Source: Streptomyces sp. CHD11
GTDB taxonomy: Bacteria; Actinomycetota; Actinomycetes; Streptomycetales; Streptomycetaceae
NCBI RefSeq assembly: GCF_018638295.1
Contig: NZ_JABTTS010000029.1
Span: forward strand, 67,144-131,143
DNA length: 64,000 nt
Direction: 5' to 3'
Part shown: positions 19,203-28,107 of the stretch, one piece after another
Layout: the number at the start of each line of letters is the position of its first letter
Position numbering within the stretch: the stretch's first letter is position 1
Made by a program: the position numbers and the translations under genes
Notes under the pieces: model-generated
Seen by the model: only the letters and a program-made list of their open reading frames with translations
What the model was told of the DNA's origin: nothing
The model's database searches: none

Positions 19203-19964
19203 TCACACCATGCCGCCGTTGGCCCGCAGGACCTGCCCGTTCACCCAGTGCCCGGCCGGGCTGGTGAGGAAGGCGGCGACCCGTGCGATGTCCTGCGGGG
19301 TGCCCAGCCTCTCGAGCGGCGGGACGTTCGCGAGCCGGTCGATCTCCTCGGGCGTCTTGCCGTCGAGGAACAGGTCCGTGGCCGTGGGGCCGGGCGCGAT
19401 CGTGTTCACCGTGATGTCCCGCCCCCGCAGCTCGCGCGCGAGGATCAGCGTGATCGACTCGACCGCCGCCTTGCTCGCCGCGTACGCGCCGTAAGCGGGG
19501 AACTGCGTTCCGACCACGGAGGTCGACACGCCCAGGAAGGAACCGCCGGCGCGCAGCCGGCGGGCGGCCTCCCGGGCCACCACGAAGGCGCCGCGGATGT
19601 TGGTGCGGTGCACCGCGTCGAGCACCGCAAGATCGAGTTCGGCGATCGGCGACAGGGCGAGGCGGCCGGCGCAGTTCACGACGACGTCCACGCCGCCGAA
19701 CTCCTGCTCCGCCCGGTCGAACAGCGCGTCGACGTCGTGCTCGTCCGCCACGTCCGCCCGTACGGGGACCGCCCGCCCTCCGGCGGCGGTGATCGTCCGG
19801 ACCGTCTCCTCGGCCGAGGCGGCGTCGCTGGTGTAGTTCACCACGACGGCCAGCCCGGCACGGGCCAGCTCGACCGAGACCGCGCGGCCGATGCCGCGTG
19901 ACCCACCGGCGACGACGGCGACCCGCGGGGGCACCGGTGCGGCGGGGAAGTCGTTGGTAGTCAT
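19203..19964 (-). CDS. SDR family oxidoreductase
   Basis: A 253-aa classical short-chain dehydrogenase. The cofactor motif is GGSRGIGRA near residue 20; NCAG, a catalytic serine in GVSTSVVG and YGAYAASKAA (Tyr and Lys) follow, with PGPTATDL and a C-terminal GQVLRANGGMV. Length and motifs are complete, so it is probably active with NADP(H). ATG 19964 has GGAGG close upstream; an 11-residue TTG-started extension is less likely. It is divergent from the MmyB-like regulator gene with a perfect inverted repeat between, a very common actinobacterial pairing in which the regulator represses the SDR gene. Confidence 0.9.
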   Translation of the reverse strand: MTTNDFPAAPVPPRVAVVAGGSRGIGRAVSVELARAGLAVVVNYTSDAASAEETVRTITAAGGRAVPVRADVADEHDVDALFDRAEQEFGGVDVVVNCAGRLALSPIAELDLAVLDAVHRTNIRGAFVVAREAARRLRAGGSFLGVSTSVVGTQFPAYGAYAASKAAVESITLILARELRGRDITVNTIAPGPTATDLFLDGKTPEEIDRLANVPPLERLGTPQDIARVAAFLTSPAGHWVNGQVLRANGGMV

Positions 19965-19997
19965 GGCCTCCACGATGCGCCGTGCCGGCCGGCGCAA

Positions 19998-20018
19998 CCA
20001 GGGGATGTCGTCCCCTGG
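19998..20018. promoter_or_regulatory. Palindromic operator between SDR and XRE regulator genes
   Basis: CCAGGGGA (19998-20005) and TCCCCTGG (20011-20018) form a perfect 8-bp inverted repeat with a five-base spacer, centred in the 78-nt divergent promoter region. It is the obvious site for the regulator encoded at 20043 and would control both directions. Confidence 0.7.
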
Positions 20019-20042
20019 GCCGGGGCCCCGGCGGAGCGGACA

Positions 20043-20912
20043 ATGAGTGCCATGGCTTCAGTGAAATACACCGAGCTCGGAGCGTTCCTGCGGTCGCGGC
20101 GGGACCGCATCCGCCCGGCCGACGTGGGGTTTCCCGTCGGCCCCCGCCGCCGGGTGCCCGGATTGCGCCGGGACGAGGTCGCCCAGCTCGCCGGGGCGTC
20201 GGTGGACTACTACAACGAGCTGGAACGCGGCGCCGGGTCCCAGCCGTCGGAGCAGATGATCGCCGCACTGGCGCGGGCGCTGCGCCTGACCGCCGACGAG
20301 CGTGCCTACCTGTACCACCTGGCGGACCGCCCGGTGCCCGTCCCGGGCAGCGCGGCCTCACACGTCCACCCCGGCATGCTCGACCTGCTCCAGCGGATGC
20401 CCTCGACACCGGCGCAGGTCATCACCGATCTGCACGTCACCCTGGTGCAGAACCCGCTGGCGGTCGCGCTGCTGGGGGACCACTCCGGCTTCCTGGGGGA
20501 CCGGGCCAGCTTCGTCCGCCGGTGGTTCACCGAACCCGAGGCCCGTCGCATGTACCCCGAGGCCGACCACGCGACCCAGTCCCGTGCCTTCGTCGCCGAC
20601 CTGCGGGCCGCGGCCGCCCGGCGGGACGCCAAGGACGTCGAGGTCACGTCGATGATCCGCGCGCTGCTGGAGACGTCGCCGGAGTTCGCCGCACTGTGGG
20701 CCGACCACGACGTGGCCTTCCGGCGCGACGACCGCAAACGCATCCTGCACCCCGCGCTCGGTGTCCTGGAGGTCAACTGCCTCAACCTGTTCAGCGAGGA
20801 CGGCCGGCAGCGCCTGCTCTGGTTCACCCCCGCCGTGGGCACCGACAGCGCCGACCGGCTCGAGCTGCTCGCGGTCCTCGGCACCCAGGACGTCGTCGAG
20901 TCCGCACACTGA
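20043..20912 (+). CDS. XRE family regulator with MmyB-like ligand-binding domain
   Basis: A 289-aa helix-turn-helix protein. The N-terminal HTH (about 10-85) has RRRVPGLRRDEVAQLAGASVDYYNELERG, the hallmark of MmyB-like regulators, and the C-terminal domain (about 105-285) is the PAS-like MmyB ligand domain (VTLVQNPLAVALLGDH, FVADLRAAAARR, LNLFSEDGRQRLLWFTP). The closest described homologue, MmyB, is an activator of methylenomycin synthesis; many others probably repress a neighbouring SDR gene. ATG 20043 has GGAGCGG upstream; ATG 20052 is an alternative. The palindrome at 19998-20018 is its likely operator. Confidence 0.9.
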   Translation: MSAMASVKYTELGAFLRSRRDRIRPADVGFPVGPRRRVPGLRRDEVAQLAGASVDYYNELERGAGSQPSEQMIAALARALRLTADERAYLYHLADRPVPVPGSAASHVHPGMLDLLQRMPSTPAQVITDLHVTLVQNPLAVALLGDHSGFLGDRASFVRRWFTEPEARRMYPEADHATQSRAFVADLRAAAARRDAKDVEVTSMIRALLETSPEFAALWADHDVAFRRDDRKRILHPALGVLEVNCLNLFSEDGRQRLLWFTPAVGTDSADRLELLAVLGTQDVVESAH

Positions 20913-21061
20913 CACTGGCACTGACATGCCCTCAGCCGAGCGGGGGGACTCCCACCCACGGGATGACACCCCCTGGTTGCCCCCGCCACGCACAGAAAGA
21001 CTGAACGGAACGAAGCCACCGGCTTCTGACCGACATCAGGCTCTGTGACAAGGAGTTGCTC

Positions 21062-22129
21062 ATGCAGCGGCGGACAGTCCTCCTCCTCGGAGCGGCGTTG
21101 GCGGTGTCCCCGGCCGTCAAGGCCCACGCCCATCCGGACCACCCGGCCACACCCGGGGAGACGCCCCCCGTCGCAGAGGGGCCCTACGGCGAGGGCTGGC
21201 GGAGGCTCGCGCCGATCGCGAGCGGCCCCCGGCAGGAGCACAGCGTCGCCGCGGTCGGCGACAGGGTGTACCTCATCGGTGGCATCGTCCCCGAGGCGAC
21301 CGGAGGCGTCACCACGACCGGACGGATGGACGTCTACGACACGCGTCGCGACACCTGGTCGGTCGCGCCGCCGCTGCCCGTCGCGATGAACCACCCCAAT
21401 GTGGCGGTGGTCCGCGGCCGGATCTACGTCCTCGGCGGGCTGTCCGGCGGATCCGCGTGGCAGGCCCTGCGCGACAGCTTCGTCTACTCGCCGCGGGCCG
21501 GCCGATGGCGCCGGCTTCCCCCCGTCCCCGCGGGTGTCGAGCGGGGGAGCGCCGCGATGGGCGTGCACGGGACGAAGATCCTCCTCGCCGGCGGTATGCG
21601 TGTCCTCGTGCCGGGCGCGGGCGGCCTTCAGGACACGGTGGACACGGTGTCCGCGTACGACGTCGTGACCGGCCGCTGGAAGAGCCTGCCGAGCCTGCCG
21701 CAGGCCCGCGACCATGTGGGCGGAGCCGTCGTGGGCGGGACGTTCTACGTCCTCGGCGGCCGGGACCGGGGGCAGGTGAACGTACGGGACACCGTCTACG
21801 CCCTCGACCCGCGCGCCCGCCGCTGGTCCGAGCGGGCACCGATGCCCACCGCCCGGGGCGGCATCGCCGCCGCGGCCGTGGGGAGGAGGATCTACACCTT
21901 CGGCGGTGAGGGCCGGCACGACGGCACCAACCCGAACACGGTCTTCGACGAGACCGAGGCGTACGACACCGAGCGCGACCGGTGGCAGCGGCTGGCACCC
22001 ATGCCGGTACCGCGCCACGGCACGGCCGCCGTCGCCGTACGCGGCACGATCCACATCCCCGGCGGCGGCGTCCTCGCGGGCGCTGCCCCGGTGGAGGTCA
22101 ACGACTCCTACCGCCCCGCCCACCGGTGA
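21062..22129 (+). CDS. Secreted kelch-repeat beta-propeller protein
   Basis: A 355-aa exported protein. ATG 21062 is preferred to the TTG at 21056 because AAGGAG lies at 21050-21055. Residues 1-25 are a signal with paired arginines (MQRRTVLLLG), possibly Tat. The mature part has about six kelch repeats of roughly 48 residues: AAVGDRVYLIGGI, AVVRGRIYVLGGL, MGVHGTKILLAGG, AVVGGTFYVLGGR, AAVGRRIYTFGGE and VAVRGTIHIPGGG, each followed by a Y..W spaced pair. Kelch propellers bind ligands or form galactose-oxidase-type enzymes; no copper-site residues are obvious, so a binding role is more likely. Confidence 0.85.
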   Translation: MQRRTVLLLGAALAVSPAVKAHAHPDHPATPGETPPVAEGPYGEGWRRLAPIASGPRQEHSVAAVGDRVYLIGGIVPEATGGVTTTGRMDVYDTRRDTWSVAPPLPVAMNHPNVAVVRGRIYVLGGLSGGSAWQALRDSFVYSPRAGRWRRLPPVPAGVERGSAAMGVHGTKILLAGGMRVLVPGAGGLQDTVDTVSAYDVVTGRWKSLPSLPQARDHVGGAVVGGTFYVLGGRDRGQVNVRDTVYALDPRARRWSERAPMPTARGGIAAAAVGRRIYTFGGEGRHDGTNPNTVFDETEAYDTERDRWQRLAPMPVPRHGTAAVAVRGTIHIPGGGVLAGAAPVEVNDSYRPAHR

Positions 22130-22176
22130 GCCGCCCCTGACACCGTGGACACCTGAGGCACTCGCAGCGCGCCAGC

Positions 22177-22205
22177 GTGTCGCTCGACGACGCGTCGAGC
22201 GACAC
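22177..22205. terminator. Bidirectional hairpin terminator
   Basis: A perfect 13-bp inverted repeat (22177-22189 and 22193-22205) with a three-base loop lies between the convergent kelch and DUF5682 genes. Its strength and position suggest it ends transcription from both sides. Confidence 0.7.
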
Positions 22206-22341
22206 GGGCCGCCGAGGCCGTCATCGCCGGAACTCGTCCCTCGGACGCGACACCTCGGCCAGGCCTGCCCGGCGAGCGGCATGGTGCCCGGCCACCCCGA
22301 CCGGTGACGACCCTGCGCCGTACGTCACCGCCGACACCCAC

Positions 22342-22373
22342 GACCCCACGACCCCACGACCCCACGACCCACC
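22342..22373 (+). repeat. 8-bp tandem repeat GACCCCAC
   Basis: Three exact and one near-exact copies of GACCCCAC lie in the 378-nt gap after the kelch gene. Apart from the terminator hairpin the gap holds no gene I can support. Confidence 0.7.
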
Positions 22374-22507
22374 GACCCACTGAGGCGGCGACGCGTCGGC
22401 GCGCCCACGTCGCGGACGATCCGGCACGGAAGGCCAGGGGGGCCGTGCGGCCGACCGGCGACGGTGGCCGGACTCACGATGGCCCCGGAGTCCGGCCGCG
22501 GCGGCCC

Positions 22508-25471
22508 TCACACGGAGCGGAGCAGCGCCTCCACGGCCATGGGCGCGGCCGGATGACGCTTCATGAGCGCCGCACCCGACGCGGGCGCACCGGCCGCCGG
22601 GGCCCACACGCCGTCGCAGCCCAGCAGCTCCGCCATCGCGCCGCATGTCGCCGGATGAGCGGCGAGCAGCCCCGCGCCCGGTGCAGCCGGGACGCCGGCG
22701 GGCGCCCAGCCACCGTCGCACCCCAGCAGTCCCGCCACCGCGTCGCATGCCTCCGGGTGCGCGGTGAGCAGCGCGAGACCCCGCGGGACCTCTGCCGCGG
22801 GGATCGCCCGGCGGGCGGCGAAGGGATCCGTCTCCGTCACCCGCCACGGCGGCGTCCACCCGTCCAGCTCCGCCAGCCGGCCCGGGAAGATCCGCCCCGC
22901 CTCACGGATCAGCAGCGGCGCGAGATCCGCCGCCCCCGCGCGCAGCGTCGTGATCAGCAGCGGCAGCCACGGCAGCAGCACCGTGTCCGGCAGCCGCCCG
23001 AACGCGTTCGACACCGCTTCCACGACCACGTCCGCCAGCCCCGGCACCGGCTCCAGCGCGTGCACGAACCCGCTCAGATAGCGCGGGTAGGCGGGCACCA
23101 CCATCGGATTGTCCAGCAACGCGTCACACCGGGCCCGCAGTTCCGCCCGGGGCAGGGTGCCGAGCTGCACCTGCGCGGCCCACAGCAGCGCCGTCTTCGC
23201 CGGGTCGTCCGGATGCGACTGGGCGACCGCGAGCTCCAGTTGCGTCCGGTCGCAGCCCAGCGACAGTGCGAGGCTCTCCATGCTGAACAGGAAGCCGAGC
23301 ATCGCCGCCACCTGTCCCACCGTCGCGTCCTCGTCGCGGAACGCGGTCGGCAGCAGCGTGCAGTAGTGCGCGTAACCCGTTTTGACGAAGGACTCGATCC
23401 AGGCCGGCAGCACCGGCTCGCTGGTGCGGTAGTACGCCAGCAGCGCACGCGCCCGGCGCAGCACCTCCGGCGCCCCGTCGACACTGCGCTCGGCGGCCAG
23501 CACCTTCAGCGCATGCGTACCGAGCTCGTCGGCGAGGCGACGGCCGCGCAGGTACAGCAGGGTGTCCTCGACCGCCGCCAGCACCGTCGCCGTGGTCGCC
23601 CGCGGCCCGTACGCGTCGCGTCGCAGCCGCTGCTCCAGCACCTGCTCGAGGGTGACGCCGCCGTAGCCGAGCTCGATGAGGGCCCGCTGGTGGGTGCCGA
23701 GGGCCAGGTCCCAGGACTCCTGGATCGACCGCTCACCCAGTCGCCGCTCACCCATGATCGGCCGTGCCGCGCCGTGCGGCATCAGCCGCCGCAGCATCCA
23801 CAGGACGTCCGAGCATGCCTCGAGTTCCGGCCGGGACGTCATGTCCAGCAGTGCCCGCTGCACGCCCCGCTGCCGCAGCTTCAGCCCCAGCGGTTCCAGC
23901 CGGTCGTACACATCGCGGGCGAGTGGCGGCAGCGCCTCGTAGCCCACCTGCCCGATCCGGTCGCCGCCCATCATGATCTCGACGAGTCGCCGCACGTCCC
24001 GCCGCCCGGGGACGCTGTCCTTCTCGATGCAGGTGACCGCCGCGTCCTGGAAGTCGTACGGTGTCGGCTTGGCCCGGTCCCGCATCCCGGCGAGCAGGAT
24101 CGACGTCTCGAACACGGCGATGGCGTCGGCCGTGGAGGCGAGGTAGCCGCTCCGCCGGGCGGCCCGCACGATGTCCACGGACCAGCCCAGCAGTTCGGCC
24201 TCGTCCAGAGCGTCGAGCACGGGCGGCCGGCGCAGGAACCCGGACAGTTCGTCCCCGGCGGCCCCGGCGGCCCCGGCCGGCGCCGGAACGGCCGGGGCGG
24301 CGGTCGTGGTGACGGCCGGGGCGGCGGCCGACTTCTTCCTGCCGGACTTGCCTGTCCCCGCCTGGCCGTCCAGCCGGTACGGTCTGACCCGCGTCCGCTT
24401 CAGGCTCTTCGCCCACTCCGTCGCCGCGATCGACACCGAGCCCGCCGCCAGGCCGAACTGCGCCTCGATGGCCGCGTGACTGGACGGGATCAGCCCGTAC
24501 CGCCAGTTGGTGGCGGTACGCGGCGTGATCGTGAAGGTCCCGGAGCCGCCCCGCACGCCGAACTCCTCGACGCGGCTGGCCGCGTGGAAGGCGCCGCACA
24601 CATACAGACAGTCCTCCGGGTCGGTGCCGGTCGCCGACAGATGCTCGCGCATCCGCGTCCACATGTACCGTTCACGGTCCTCGTCGACCCGCAGCCGGGC
24701 CCCGTCACCCGGGGCGAGCCGGCGGAACAGGCTGCCGATGAGGAACATGACCTGGCGGTAGGTGTCATGGCCGGCGGCTCCGTCGCCGAGCGGCACCTCG
24801 ACGTACTGGTGCCACCACTCCGACCAGTGCCGCACCTTGCCGTGGCGCAGCAGGTGCTCCTCCAGCTCGGCGAAACGCGGCCGCAGGTCGCCGATCTCGA
24901 CTCCGACGGCCTCGCCGTGCAGCGCCGCCTCCGCCCCTTCCGGCGGTTCGGTCCCCTCCTCGGGGTCCTGCTCGTCCCGGGTGTCCCACTGGAAGACGTG
25001 GTCCGAGGACCGGTCGACGAGGACCAGCTCCACCCCGGGGGTGTCCAGGGCGTAGGCGATGGCCTGGTACTCGGCGGACGCCTCGGTGATCGGCGCGACC
25101 ACCGACAGCGGCGCCCACTCCTGGGGGAAGCCGTCGATGTCACCGGCGAAGGCCTGCACCGCCACCGGCAGCCGGCAGTTGCGCAGCTCGGTCAGCAGCG
25201 GCGCCATGTCCTCGCACAGTTCCAGGTACACGACCTTCGGCTGCTTCTCCCGCAGCCGCCGTGCCATGGCGAGCGCGGAGGCGGGGGAGTGGTGGCAGAC
25301 GGGGAAGATCTCCAGTGGCTCGCGCACCGCGCGGTCGACGTCGTCGACCATGCCGAGCAGAATGCCCTCCAGGGTGTCCGGCCCGCCCGCGAACGTGGCC
25401 GCCGCCTCCTGGAGCTGCCCGCGCAGCGCGGCGAACGACGTGCTCTCGGTGCTCTCCTGGGGCCCGCTCAT
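22508..25471 (-). CDS. DUF5682 family protein of a MoxR-vWA system
   Basis: A 987-aa cytoplasmic protein matching DUF5682 (YehM-like). The N-terminal 270 residues carry FPVCHHSPASA (His60-His61), VVYLELCEDMAP (Glu84) and LVLVDRSSDHVFQW. These recall the paired His and Glu sites of the EreA/ChaN/TIKI-like metalloprotein fold; that comparison is inference. The rest is helical, interrupted by a Gly/Ala/Pro-rich linker at about residues 375-410. The last 90 residues are three tandem repeats built on AHPxxCxAxAxLLGCDGxWAP, variable between strains in principle. ATG 25471 overlaps the AAA gene stop (ATGA), so the two are translationally coupled. It is the last gene of the five-gene operon. Confidence 0.85.
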   Translation of the reverse strand: MSGPQESTESTSFAALRGQLQEAAATFAGGPDTLEGILLGMVDDVDRAVREPLEIFPVCHHSPASALAMARRLREKQPKVVYLELCEDMAPLLTELRNCRLPVAVQAFAGDIDGFPQEWAPLSVVAPITEASAEYQAIAYALDTPGVELVLVDRSSDHVFQWDTRDEQDPEEGTEPPEGAEAALHGEAVGVEIGDLRPRFAELEEHLLRHGKVRHWSEWWHQYVEVPLGDGAAGHDTYRQVMFLIGSLFRRLAPGDGARLRVDEDRERYMWTRMREHLSATGTDPEDCLYVCGAFHAASRVEEFGVRGGSGTFTITPRTATNWRYGLIPSSHAAIEAQFGLAAGSVSIAATEWAKSLKRTRVRPYRLDGQAGTGKSGRKKSAAAPAVTTTAAPAVPAPAGAAGAAGDELSGFLRRPPVLDALDEAELLGWSVDIVRAARRSGYLASTADAIAVFETSILLAGMRDRAKPTPYDFQDAAVTCIEKDSVPGRRDVRRLVEIMMGGDRIGQVGYEALPPLARDVYDRLEPLGLKLRQRGVQRALLDMTSRPELEACSDVLWMLRRLMPHGAARPIMGERRLGERSIQESWDLALGTHQRALIELGYGGVTLEQVLEQRLRRDAYGPRATTATVLAAVEDTLLYLRGRRLADELGTHALKVLAAERSVDGAPEVLRRARALLAYYRTSEPVLPAWIESFVKTGYAHYCTLLPTAFRDEDATVGQVAAMLGFLFSMESLALSLGCDRTQLELAVAQSHPDDPAKTALLWAAQVQLGTLPRAELRARCDALLDNPMVVPAYPRYLSGFVHALEPVPGLADVVVEAVSNAFGRLPDTVLLPWLPLLITTLRAGAADLAPLLIREAGRIFPGRLAELDGWTPPWRVTETDPFAARRAIPAAEVPRGLALLTAHPEACDAVAGLLGCDGGWAPAGVPAAPGAGLLAAHPATCGAMAELLGCDGVWAPAAGAPASGAALMKRHPAAPMAVEALLRSV

Positions 25472-26592
25472 GACAGGGTGGCGATCGCGTCGCGGCCGCC
25501 CTGAAGGAACTCCGGCCAGGAGCCGCCCTCTTCCTTGCTGCGCGGCTCGACGACCCCGTGCAGATACTTGTTGAGGATGGCCAGGTCCTCGGGCTGGCGC
25601 CGGGAGAGGGAACCGACCAGCGAGGAGGCGAGGGTGCGGGCGGTGAGGGCGCGCTCGCCGAAGAAGTTGCTGTGCAGGACGGCGTCCTCCAGCACACCGA
25701 TCTGCTCGGCCGTCGACAGCGCCGACTCCAGCTTCTCGTCGTCGCTGCCGGCCGCCGAGGCGGAGGCGCGCAGGTCGGCGAAGCTCTGCAGCAGCACATC
25801 GAGCAGGGTCGGCGGCACGTCCAGTTCGATCGAGTGCCGGCGCAGCAGCTCCTCGGTGCGGAAGCGGACGATCTCCGCCTCGCTCTTCTTGTTCGTCACC
25901 ACCGGGATGCGGACGAAGTTGAAGCGGCGCTTGAGCGCCGACGACAGGTCGTTGACCCCCCGGTCGCGGCTGTTGGCCGTGGCGATGATCGAGAAGCCGG
26001 GCTTGGCGAACACGATGTTGTCGTCACCGCCCCCGCTCTCCAGCTCGGGGACGGAGATGTACTTCTCGGAGAGGATCGAGATCAGCGCGTCCTGCACATC
26101 ACTGGTGGACCGGGTCAGCTCCTCGAACCGGCCGATGGCACCGCCCTCCATCGCCGTCATGATCGGCGAGGGGATCATCGACTCCCGCGACTGCCCCTTG
26201 GCGATGACCATCGAGACGTTCCAGGAGTACTTGATGTGGTCCTCGGTGGTACCGGCCGTGCCCTGCACCACCAGCGTGGAGTTGCGGCAGATCGCGGCCG
26301 ACAGCAGCTCGGCCAGCCAGCTCTTGCCCGTGCCGGGGTCGCCGATGAGCAGCAGACCGCGGTCCGAGGCGAGCGTGACGATGGACCGCTCGACGAAGCT
26401 GCGGTCACCGAACCACTTCTGCGACACCTCCCGGTCCAGCCCGTCGGCCCGCTCGGAGCCGAGGATGAACAGGCGCACCATCTTCGGGGACAGCCGCCAC
26501 GAGAACGGCTTGGGGTTGTCGTCGACCGACTCCAGCCAGTCGAGCTCCTCGGCGAACTTGATCTCGGCGGGCGCGCGCAGCAGATCGGACAT
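25468..26592 (-). CDS. MoxR-type AAA ATPase (YehL-like)
   Basis: A 374-aa AAA+ ATPase. Walker A is GDPGTGKS at residues 84-91. IGRFEELTRSTSDVQDALIS is the Walker B/sensor region typical of MoxR proteins, FSIIATANSRDRGVNDLS is sensor 1 and ALKRRFNFVRIP holds the arginine finger. MoxR ATPases act with vWA proteins as chaperone-like remodelling machines. It lies 63 nt downstream of the vWA gene and overlaps the DUF5682 start. The order SWIM, unknown, vWA, AAA, DUF5682 mirrors the E. coli yehLMPQ set. No strong ribosome site is visible before ATG 26592. Confidence 0.92.
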   Translation of the reverse strand: MSDLLRAPAEIKFAEELDWLESVDDNPKPFSWRLSPKMVRLFILGSERADGLDREVSQKWFGDRSFVERSIVTLASDRGLLLIGDPGTGKSWLAELLSAAICRNSTLVVQGTAGTTEDHIKYSWNVSMVIAKGQSRESMIPSPIMTAMEGGAIGRFEELTRSTSDVQDALISILSEKYISVPELESGGGDDNIVFAKPGFSIIATANSRDRGVNDLSSALKRRFNFVRIPVVTNKKSEAEIVRFRTEELLRRHSIELDVPPTLLDVLLQSFADLRASASAAGSDDEKLESALSTAEQIGVLEDAVLHSNFFGERALTARTLASSLVGSLSRRQPEDLAILNKYLHGVVEPRSKEEGGSWPEFLQGGRDAIATLS

Positions 26593-26655
26593 GAGGGGAG
26601 TGCCTTTCGTACGGTGATCGAAGAGAAGAGAGACGTGGGACGCTGCCGCGTCGCT

Positions 26656-28107
26656 TCACGTGAGGAACGTCTTGAGCTCGTGCACGAGCTTCTTGATGTG
26701 GCCGGAGATCACCGGCGTACCGAGGTCCTTGAACCGCTCCCGGAACCACGGGTTGACGCTGCCGCGGCCCCCGCTGGTGACCGAGCCCACCGGGATGAAC
26801 TTCGCCCCCGAGCGGTGGATGGCGGCCATGCTGTCGAACAGCTCGTCGGTGCGCCATTCGTAGAAGTCGGAGATCCACACCACCACCGTGTTGCGCGGCT
26901 CGGCGATCTTCGGCCGGGCGAGCGCCATGGCGACCGTGCCGTCGGTGCCACCGCCGAGCTTGGTGCGCAGCAGTGTCTCGAACGGGTCGTGCGACCACGG
27001 CGTGAGGTCCAGCGCCTGCGTGTCGTACGCGATCAGATGGACGTCGACCTTCGGCAGCCCGGCGAAAATGGACGCCAGGATGGTGCAGTTGACCATCGAG
27101 TCGACCATGGAGCCCGACTGGTCCACGACCACGATCAGCCGCTGCGGTGTCGTCTTGCGGCTGGTGTGCCGGTAGTAGAGGCGGTCGACGTAGAGCCGCT
27201 CCTCCTCCGGACTCCAGTTGGTGAGGTTCTTCCAGATGGTGCGGTCCAGGTCGAGGTTGCGGAAGACCCGCTTGGGCGGGACCGACCGGTCGATGTCGCC
27301 GACCGTGGCCTTCTCCACCTGGCTGCGCAGCACCTGGGCGACCTCGTCGACATAACGGCGGATCAGCGCCTTGGCGTTGGCCAGGGCCACCCCCGAGAGG
27401 TTGTCCTTGTCCCGCAGCAACTGCTCGATCAGGGACATGCTCGGAGTCAGCCGCGAGGCCAGCGCCGGGTCGGCCAGCACCTCGCGCAGCCGCATCCGCT
27501 TGACGAGGCCGGCCTCGATCGAGCCCAGCTCCGGCCCGATCTCCGGAATCAGCCGGCCGAGGTCCGGCGTGGACCCGCCGCCCTCCGTAGCCGTCGGACC
27601 GGCTCCGCTTCCGGCGCCCACCGGCCGGCCTCCACCGCTTCCGGCGCCCGCCGAACGGCCTCCACCGCCGCCGCGCAGGTCGCCGGGCCGGCAGCCCAGC
27701 GCCCGCTCCAGCCAGCCCGCGTCGGACTGCCAGCGGGCCAGCTGCTCGGCGGTGACGGCACCGGAGCCGGAGGCGAACACGTTCAGCAGGACCTTCGACG
27801 CGAGCGCCGCGCGGCGCACCTCCGCCGCCCGGTCACGTCCGTCGTCCCCGTCCGGCAGGGGCGTCATCAGCCCGTCGAACTCCGCCGCCAGCTCCGGATG
27901 CCGCTGCACCACGGAATCGACCGACGCCCCGGGGTCGAGCAGCGCGGACGGCAGCCCGATGTCCTCGACCACGGCCAGGCTCGCCGACTCCAGCGACACC
28001 TGTTCCTCGGGATCGAAGAGCCGGGCCAGCAGCCGCCAGTACAGCATCTGCCGCCGGTTCTCGCCGGCTTCGGGGACCGCCGCCCCGTCGGTACTCTCCG
28101 CGCTCAT
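26656..28107 (-). CDS. vWA domain protein (YehP-like)
   Basis: A 483-aa protein whose C-terminal half (about 315-483) is a von Willebrand A domain. The MIDAS motif DQSGS lies near residue 329, with a TDGT segment and VVWISDFYEW as the other metal-site loops. The N-terminal helical region is interrupted by a Gly/Ser-rich linker (about residues 155-190) made of GSGGGR-like repeats. ATG 28107 overlaps the stop of the preceding gene (ATGA) and is preferred to longer frames. vWA proteins of this class bind targets that the partner MoxR ATPase then remodels, as in CbbQ/CbbO or RavA/ViaA. The two are adjacent here. Confidence 0.9.
   Translation of the reverse strand: MSAESTDGAAVPEAGENRRQMLYWRLLARLFDPEEQVSLESASLAVVEDIGLPSALLDPGASVDSVVQRHPELAAEFDGLMTPLPDGDDGRDRAAEVRRAALASKVLLNVFASGSGAVTAEQLARWQSDAGWLERALGCRPGDLRGGGGGRSAGAGSGGGRPVGAGSGAGPTATEGGGSTPDLGRLIPEIGPELGSIEAGLVKRMRLREVLADPALASRLTPSMSLIEQLLRDKDNLSGVALANAKALIRRYVDEVAQVLRSQVEKATVGDIDRSVPPKRVFRNLDLDRTIWKNLTNWSPEEERLYVDRLYYRHTSRKTTPQRLIVVVDQSGSMVDSMVNCTILASIFAGLPKVDVHLIAYDTQALDLTPWSHDPFETLLRTKLGGGTDGTVAMALARPKIAEPRNTVVVWISDFYEWRTDELFDSMAAIHRSGAKFIPVGSVTSGGRGSVNPWFRERFKDLGTPVISGHIKKLVHELKTFLT

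Noticed and set aside
22342..22373. 8-bp tandem repeat as a regulatory array
   Set aside because: It lies between convergent genes after a terminator, so it is more likely replication-slippage DNA.
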